From Apostichopus japonicus (Eukaryota > Echinodermata > Holothuroidea > Aspidochirotida > Stichopodidae), in contig NC_092578.1 in the NCBI RefSeq assembly GCF_037975245.1, positions 12,878,321-12,942,320 on the forward strand: DNA of 64,000 nt, in the 5' to 3' direction. Of this stretch, positions 57,423 through 64,000 are shown in pieces. The notes under the pieces are model-generated. The model ran no database searches, was not told the DNA's origin, and worked only from the letters and a program-made list of their open reading frames with translations. The translations under genes and the position numbers were made by a program. The first letter of the stretch is position 1. Every line of letters begins with the position of its first letter.

Positions 57423-60400
57423 ATGTTTTCCAACGGACTGCGATTTTGGGGCGCGTGTGTTACAAGAAGAGCAACGTCGGCTGGAATCAAAACCAATGCC
57501 ATACTGAAAGGTATGCTGTAGTTAACCTGCCTTGATTTGAGTGTAAATGTGCAAACATTAATTAACGTCATGTTCATGCTTGAATACATTGTCTGTCATA
57601 TAAGTCAGAAGCAATTTGAGCTGGGATTCATGGATGTCCAAGGATCTTTACTTCATTGCACACACAATACTTCTTTATTTTTTCTTCATTTCCACTTTAA
57701 CTTCATAATAAACTAGAGCTAAACTGAGTCGTGAGTTCTAATTCTTTTACAACATCGGTAAATATCTCAGAACAACTAGAGATTACAGGGGAATTTGAAA
57801 TGGACCCGTAACCAGCTAACATTTAAGCAAATCTATGTCCAACTATATGCAAAGCTAGATGATGGCTACTTAGATGAGTTGGGCAATCCAATTGTTCAAC
57901 ACTTTAATTTGAGGAAAAAAAAAACCAAAATTGTGCTTTAATTGTAATTTTCATTCATGTGTACTTTTGAAACAATGAAAGTGCCCAAAACTAATAACTT
58001 GAGGTGGATGCAGTGGGCAAAATTCAGATAGTTTGGAGAGGATGATCCAATTCGGAGTCGGCCAATTTTACGTCCAAGAATGTCACATGAGAACGATCCA
58101 ACTAGATTGTATATATATTTATTTAAAAGAATCCTCGAAGACCAAGACTAATATTGTGTAGTGGTTGCTCAGCTGCTGATTGGGACAATCTACTAAGTCC
58201 AAAATCGATCCACACTGAAGTAAACAAAATTATAAGTTGTACAGGTCTGTACAGTAAATAATAGAATCCCGATGTTAATGATTCAATGACACTGCCTAAT
58301 TACTAATGGGTAGGGAAAACACCCTTGTCGTGGACCATACCATACCCTCTTATTGCATATAGAGAAAGGGCACAAGTTTTATTATTTTTCAACATCAACA
58401 GAAAGTATTTAATCAAACTTCATGAAGTGATGTACTAGCTTGGTATCACTTGTGTATTTTCATCAAACAAAATGCAAGTGAATGTAAGTCAGGGACTAGG
58501 CGGGGGGGGGGGGGGGGGAGCAATGTTAGCAATCGCTTCCCCCTTTGAGGGCCCCCAAAAACAAAATTTAACTGAAAGCAGGAAATATCATCAAAGCCAT
58601 GAAAGTTCATCTGCTAAGTACTACAGTTTACTCTTAATTCTTATTGTTTATTTCCTGCAACATGAGAGGCTTTTTGGGCAAAAATTTTCTTTGTACTGTA
58701 CATCATGACACTCTGTTAAGTGTAATAATGCTCCCTTTGTGAGAAGTGTCCCTTTTAAAATTTCTGGCTACGTTCCTTATGTCAGTTGCATTCCATTTTA
58801 AGTAGAATGTGCCATAATAGTATGAAAGTTGCAACACTAAATTAGGAAAGATACTGTATACTTCTCAGGAAGTTTTCCACAATTTCATGAATATTTGGTC
58901 AAAATACCACATCTGCCAGTTTGGCAGTTTCAAATTTGATTGGCCGGGATGAAAATGAAGCATCAGACCAAACAGAATTTGGTTTTTATTTAATGGTCTG
59001 CCAATTTAGGAGCGATGGTAGCTGAAAATTATATCTGTTAAAATCCCCAAAAGAACATTAATTTCAACCATTTCATATGTTGTTCAGTTCTACTCAGAGG
59101 GTACGTGACTACGTGTCAGTTAAAACATTGGATTTTTTACCACGTTTCACTCTGTTATATTCATGAATCTAAGAGACTCCAACTGGCAACTACAAGGAAT
59201 TACAAAACCACACAATTGTCACTTCAATATCATTCGGAAATAAACGCAAATTGCAAGCGATCTGGCCTTTTTTCACTCAGTGTGGCCACTAATTTGGCCA
59301 GTTGCATCCCAGATAAAATGGCAACGAGCTCGCACCTGCAAAATGCATTATAAGGTACATGTGTATGTTGTAAGGACTTGTAATATGTAGATATTTAAAA
59401 ATTAGAGAAATTTATTTGAAGATGGGTAAAATAATGGATAATATTAAACAAGTCTTACTTTAAGCCACCATTCAGGTAGGCTATGACTCAAATGTTGCCA
59501 AGTTTAACAGTCTGGAAAATAGATTTAATCCCAACTGGTAGTTATAGCAACTGGTAGTTATAGCAGTGTGTATGGTTTCATGAATATAACTACTGTACAG
59601 GTCTAGTTTTGACACGAATGAAGAACATAGGTCATAATGGCTGTGGAGTTGTGTCTCGTCGTCGAGTTCACTCAGGGTAGTGTGTGGCGGTCTTTGCTCA
59701 TGACTCAGTCAGTATGTTACTTTCAAAGTACTAAATGCTACATCTGCACATTAACTTGAACTGATAAAAGCTTAAGGAGTCTGCATCAATGTTTGCATTA
59801 TGACCCTTTTTTAACATTCTAGCACTAACACTGTTCTGCAAGAGACACTCATTTGTACACTTGTTCAATATTATGGAAATAATCTTGCAAAAATATGTCT
59901 GATTTCAGAATAATGTTTATTATTAGTTTGATTCTTTAAGAACTGTCCTCACAAGAAATGCAAATATCAAGTCAATGGTTGCTCCAATCACAGTCTAAAG
60001 TTTCCTCTCCACCTAGATACTCATCAGGGTGTTGGAAGTCCTGAGAGTGTATCGAAAGGACCTCTACATGGGGTCCGAATTCTGGACTTATCAAGGTAAA
60101 TATGAAAGTACTGGAATTGTTCATATTTAATTGTAAAACAATGCCTCTTGCTATAGCAACAGTGGTTTAATAGTGTGGAATGTGTGTACATATGCTGACT
60201 TTTTTTTTTCGTCTGTTAGATTTTCATTGTATGTTCTCAAACTGTTTATTCTTTTTTTGTAGAATAAAGATAAAAAAGAAGTGGGAACTTTTGAAATTGG
60301 ACTTTGAATTTATCAAGAATATTTGTAAGATGGACTCTCTCTTGTTTTCACCTGTAGAGTTTTAGCTGGACCCTTCTGTACGATGCTGTTTGGGGATCTT

Positions 60401-63400
60401 GGAGCAGAAGTGATAAAAGTTGAGCAACCAGGAGTTGGTGATGACACGAGGGGGTGGGGACCTCCATTTGCTGGGGATCAGAGTTGCTATTATCTTTCCG
60501 TGAACAGAAACAAGAAGGTATGTGTAGTATATGTACAGTAACATATATCGTAGGTACCCTCCCTTAATGTGAACATTGGCTGCTGTCGTAAATAGAGACC
60601 ATGTGACCTGCTGCCTTTTTTTTTAAATTTATTTTAAATTTTTTAATTTTAATTTTTATGAATAATGCTGCACTAGTTTGTAGTGAATTATCCTGACACC
60701 TATATGTTGAGCTCTCATCATCATTGGTGTTGCAAGAAGATACGGTAACCATGCATAATTTACGGCAGTTTTCATGATTATCTAGGCTCTGTGAACTGGA
60801 GGAGTAAAAGATGTAATGTGCATGGGCTGCTACTGGTTTTACCTCACACAACTTCTACAGTGCAGTCCATTATGCCATCCATTTACTAGCTTGAATTTGT
60901 TTAGCAAATATTTCATTTTATGTGGAAATATGAAAACCCTAAAGTTTGTTCATAACATTTCAAAAACATAAAATTCTCTACATTTCAGAAACTAGTCAAG
61001 TACTGTAGTGACAATGAGAGACAGGTTCAAAGTTGAAAGTGGACCGGTTCACCTCACAATATTTACATCTTTGGCTGACAGCCCTGCATGTAACCATGTT
61101 CAAAAAGATTAACTTTGGGACACAATGAAAGCCAAAGTTTGACATTTTCTGTTCATTTCCTAGAGTGTGGCGATTAATTTGAAGACACCAGGAGGGAAGA
61201 GATTAATACGAGAAGTGAGTCCAATTTATTAATTCTAGTTAATACAAAGTCCATGGTAACAAGCTGAGCCGTGCACATTTCATTCTTAATCATATGCGTA
61301 GAGTTAGAGAGTGGAATGAAAATATGACCAACAAACCCCTCCCACATCCCCCCCCCCCCACTTGTAAAGAATGTCTCGGAAGGGCCTCAAACTGTCCCTT
61401 ATCTTATGAAGGTAAATATTTTCCCAAATATGATCCTTGAAATTCCCATGATGTAAACTTTATGCAAAACCATATACCCATATCGGTATGAAGGTACAGT
61501 AAGTATAGACCCGGAAAGATTAAATTTCCGTAACATATCTCATACTTCAACTATGGTATCCATGCATGCAGACATAAAGTTGATGGCAAAACATTTTGTG
61601 CTTGAATGATTTGGCTGGTTTTTCACTGCAGTAGGCAGTTTTTTAGTGAATATAATGGAAGAATGCTTGTGGCAAGTCTAGATGCTTAGTCTTCAGAGAG
61701 CAAGTATATCTTTAGCAGCTGTACCTGTCATGGATCTCACAGGGGTATTCTGCTATGCAAAATGGGCAAGTTGTTATGCATGCAATTGTAAAGATGTATG
61801 ACAGTTTGGTACAAAGGAACCATAGTAATGTTTTTGAAACAAAATGCAGAGAGTTACTTTAAAGCTGATAATCAATATTTCAACACTAACTTATTCCCTG
61901 TGTACGTCGCAACCAGTATCCATGGTAACAAACGTGGTGATGGTAGTGGTGGGTTCTAATCTAGTCAGAATTATTTTCCCAGTTATTTTTTTTTTTATGG
62001 GGTTGGTGAGAGTCTGGTGGTCAGGAGCACTCCAGACCTCAGCTGCCTCCATTTAATAATAACAATCATAATAGCGATTTATAATGCGCACATATCCGCC
62101 CTGCGGGTTGCTCAAGGAGCAAAGAACTCACAGGAAATGTCGGAGTACCTGAAGGCCTCATGGTAACCTTGTTGAAGTGTTTGATTTATGTTGTTATGTT
62201 GCAATTTATGCTGTAAATTGCAGCATCCAGACTTCAAATAAAAATGAGGAGAAATGTTCATATTGATTTATATCCTTTCTCTGATTAAGTGAAGAGTTAC
62301 TATGCAAAAGCAGCTTAAGTTCAATCATATTGAGAATTATATATAGTTGTTACTCAATAGTAGTAGTGATACTAAGATCTTCTGGTTCAAAGAACCAATC
62401 AGAACAAAGCCTGGGCAATCTATGTGAGTTTCTTCTAAATCACAAGTTATAAAATAAGACTTTCAATGTGAGCTCCACTTGCAAGAAAAGAACTGCTGGA
62501 TTTAAAGGTCTGCTGTAAAGGCCCCAACTGTAGCAAGCTGTCTCGGAAAAGTTTCTTGAGATTACATAATCCTGCCTTGGTCGTAAAATGATCGCTTTAT
62601 ACCAATTTGTCTGCAACGTCGGTCACATTGTTTTCCTTGTATGAGGGTCTTTGTGTGAATGGAGTATGATTAACTATACTGTAGACATGAACATATTTTC
62701 ACACAGTGTTAACATGGTGTTAAGAAGCTATGCAGGCTAATTGTAGAGCCTGAGGTCGATTTACGACCGTGGCAGGTCGATTACGTAATCACAAAACTTT
62801 CCTAGCTATAGCGTGCTATAATAAGGGTCAATAAAGCAGATCTTTAATATAAATTATATTGATAATAACAAAGATTTATAATGCTCACACATCCAACCAG
62901 AAAAGGGCACCTATAAAGTCTCTTTGTATAGTCTAAATTTTTTTGGGGGTGTTTTGGTGGTGTAAGGAATTTTGTACTCAAAAGTTATTATTTATTGAGC
63001 AGCTTTCATCACTACAATATGATACAATAGTCATTGATTGGATCAGAGCTGAATCATTGAAGTTTTTAAATATATATGTGTATGTTTACAAGGGGATTCT
63101 TGGAACTTGCACACTCAAGTGTGACTCCTTATCAAACTCTTCAAAACTTACCAAATTACAACGAGTAGCAACATTCATGTAGTGATGATCTACAAAGATC
63201 TAGGGTTGATGTGAGGCTTCCCTAAAGAACCAGTTTACATATTTGTTCCTTTTATCCAAGTGTTGTAACATCTTGGGAAAATTTCCAGGCCTTGCTATAA
63301 AGGAGACATGCAATATATTATTGCGTTTGACAAGAACTCATAGAAAAGCTATAGATACCAAGCAATTGTAATAACTGCTAAACTGCATGTTAGAAGTAAG

Positions 63401-63696
63401 GTCATGTTAGAAGTATTGTCATATTACTCTTGGGAGATATCTTTTAGAAAATATCAAAAATACCCTTTCTTGGTTTCTGACAAGATGCTGTTAATAAAAT
63501 TAATTGAATTAAATGTAAGTGTAGTGAAAAGAGCGATTGAAGCAAACAAAACATAACTGCATCTTTGTATTTCAGCTTGCAACAAAATGTGACATATTAG
63601 TAGAAAATTTTGTACCTGGCAAGTTAGCCGAATTTGGCTTGGGATATGAGGACTTGAAAATTCTAGCACCATCCCTTATTTATTGCTCAATAACTG
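57423..63696 (+). CDS. SUGCT: SUGCT: succinyl-CoA:glutarate CoA-transferase, 5' part (5 exons)
   Basis: Coding exons seen are 57,423-57,510, 60,017-60,095, 60,358-60,517, 61,164-61,214 and 63,576-63,696. Phases match at all four junctions. The last exon ends in phase 1 and the gene continues past the window. The enzyme is a mitochondrial family III CoA-transferase that activates glutarate to glutaryl-CoA. Exon 1 encodes a likely mitochondrial targeting sequence ([20 protein letters not shown]: Arg-rich, no acids). Exon 2 ends with [13 protein letters not shown]. Exon 3 has [25 protein letters not shown]-x-WGPPF and [10 protein letters not shown]. Exon 4 has [17 protein letters not shown]. Exon 5 has [20 protein letters not shown] and LIYCSITG. 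These are the CoA-binding N-terminal blocks; the catalytic Asp region lies in later exons. An out-of-frame ATG at 57,418 precedes the start. Bare families such as CaiB or other L-carnitine CoA-transferases are less likely given the motif match to SUGCT. Confidence 0.92.
58500..58519 (+). repeat. Poly-G run in SUGCT intron 1
   Basis: A run of about 20 bases that is almost all G, beside sequence resembling a decayed hAT-like end. Intron 1 (57,511-60,016) otherwise shows nothing recognisable. Introns 3 and 4 (60,518-61,163 and 61,215-63,575) are AT-rich with a poly-C run at 61,349 and a short piece of the dispersed repeat near 62,800. Confidence 0.6.
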
Positions 63697-64000
63697 GTAA
63701 GTCTGGGAATAATATACTGTTTACATCTTTGCATATAAGTTTTCATGTCTTTTAACTTGATAATTATAAATTACTGAAAATACAATAAACTAAGATCAAA
63801 ACTGCTATACATGTTTGCATTTGTTTAGCCCCTCGATCATGTTTGTATTTTGCTTTTTGTAACATGAGATACTGAATAAATTATTCCCTATTAAAGGTGG
63901 ACCAGTTCCTTGACTTACCAAAGCCCCAAGTGCTCTAATATTAAATTACAACTTCCACACTTCAATTACTGTATGATTTCGATGTTTATGTTCTTATTGT

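Noticed and set aside
1..64000. tRNA, rRNA or CRISPR features
   Set aside because: No tRNA A/B box pair, rRNA-like segment or regularly spaced short repeat with unique spacers was seen on reading.

Overview
This window looks like a metazoan nuclear chromosome. It carries split genes with GT-AG introns, a low-to-moderate GC content, APE-type LINEs, a Ty3/gypsy remnant, hAT and THAP transposon remnants and many TIR/MITE elements. The protein-coding content (PGAP3, the ciliary protein CFAP210, and SUGCT) and the repeat style suggest a marine invertebrate deuterostome, possibly an echinoderm. That placement is inference only, because no species marker was read.

Left part (1-39,893) is a tandem array of a unit of about 9.8 kb. 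The unit start recurs at 1, 11,916, 21,712 and 34,323. Three copies are nearly complete and the fourth is degenerate. Copy 1 is enlarged by a TIR element with a THAP-like reading frame and by a hAT-type MITE with an 8-bp target duplication. Copy 3 is enlarged by a 2.8-kb LINE. Copy 4 has lost about 6.7 kb of unit sequence; in its place are a Ty3/gypsy integrase fragment and a hAT transposase fragment, and it also carries two further TIR elements. Each full unit holds a hAT-like element of about 1.4 kb (TSD CCTGCGAC), a TIR MITE of about 260 bp, minisatellites, a 45-bp palindrome and an inverted repeat pair. The only plausible gene in the unit is a minus-strand exon encoding a classic signal peptide and ending at a GTAAGT donor. 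About 1 kb downstream a phase-compatible Cys-rich segment is intact in copies 2 and 3. Only copy 3 keeps both parts intact.

Right part (40,993-64,000) holds three recognisable genes. PGAP3 (plus, 7 coding exons, 332 aa) acts in fatty-acid remodelling of GPI anchors. CFAP210/CCDC173 (minus, 6 exons, 558 aa) is a coiled-coil protein of ciliary doublet microtubules. SUGCT (plus, first 5 coding exons; the rest lies beyond the window) is a mitochondrial family III CoA-transferase for glutarate. PGAP3 and CFAP210 converge with only 1.25 kb between stop codons. CFAP210 and SUGCT diverge from a 1.5-kb intergenic region containing an RFX X-box-like site. The genes have unrelated functions. The PGAP3 introns carry a nested pair of hAT-type MITEs, minisatellites and an inverted repeat pair flanking exons 2-4.

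All exon models were made by hand from splice consensus, reading phase and remembered family similarity. No alignment or database search was run.
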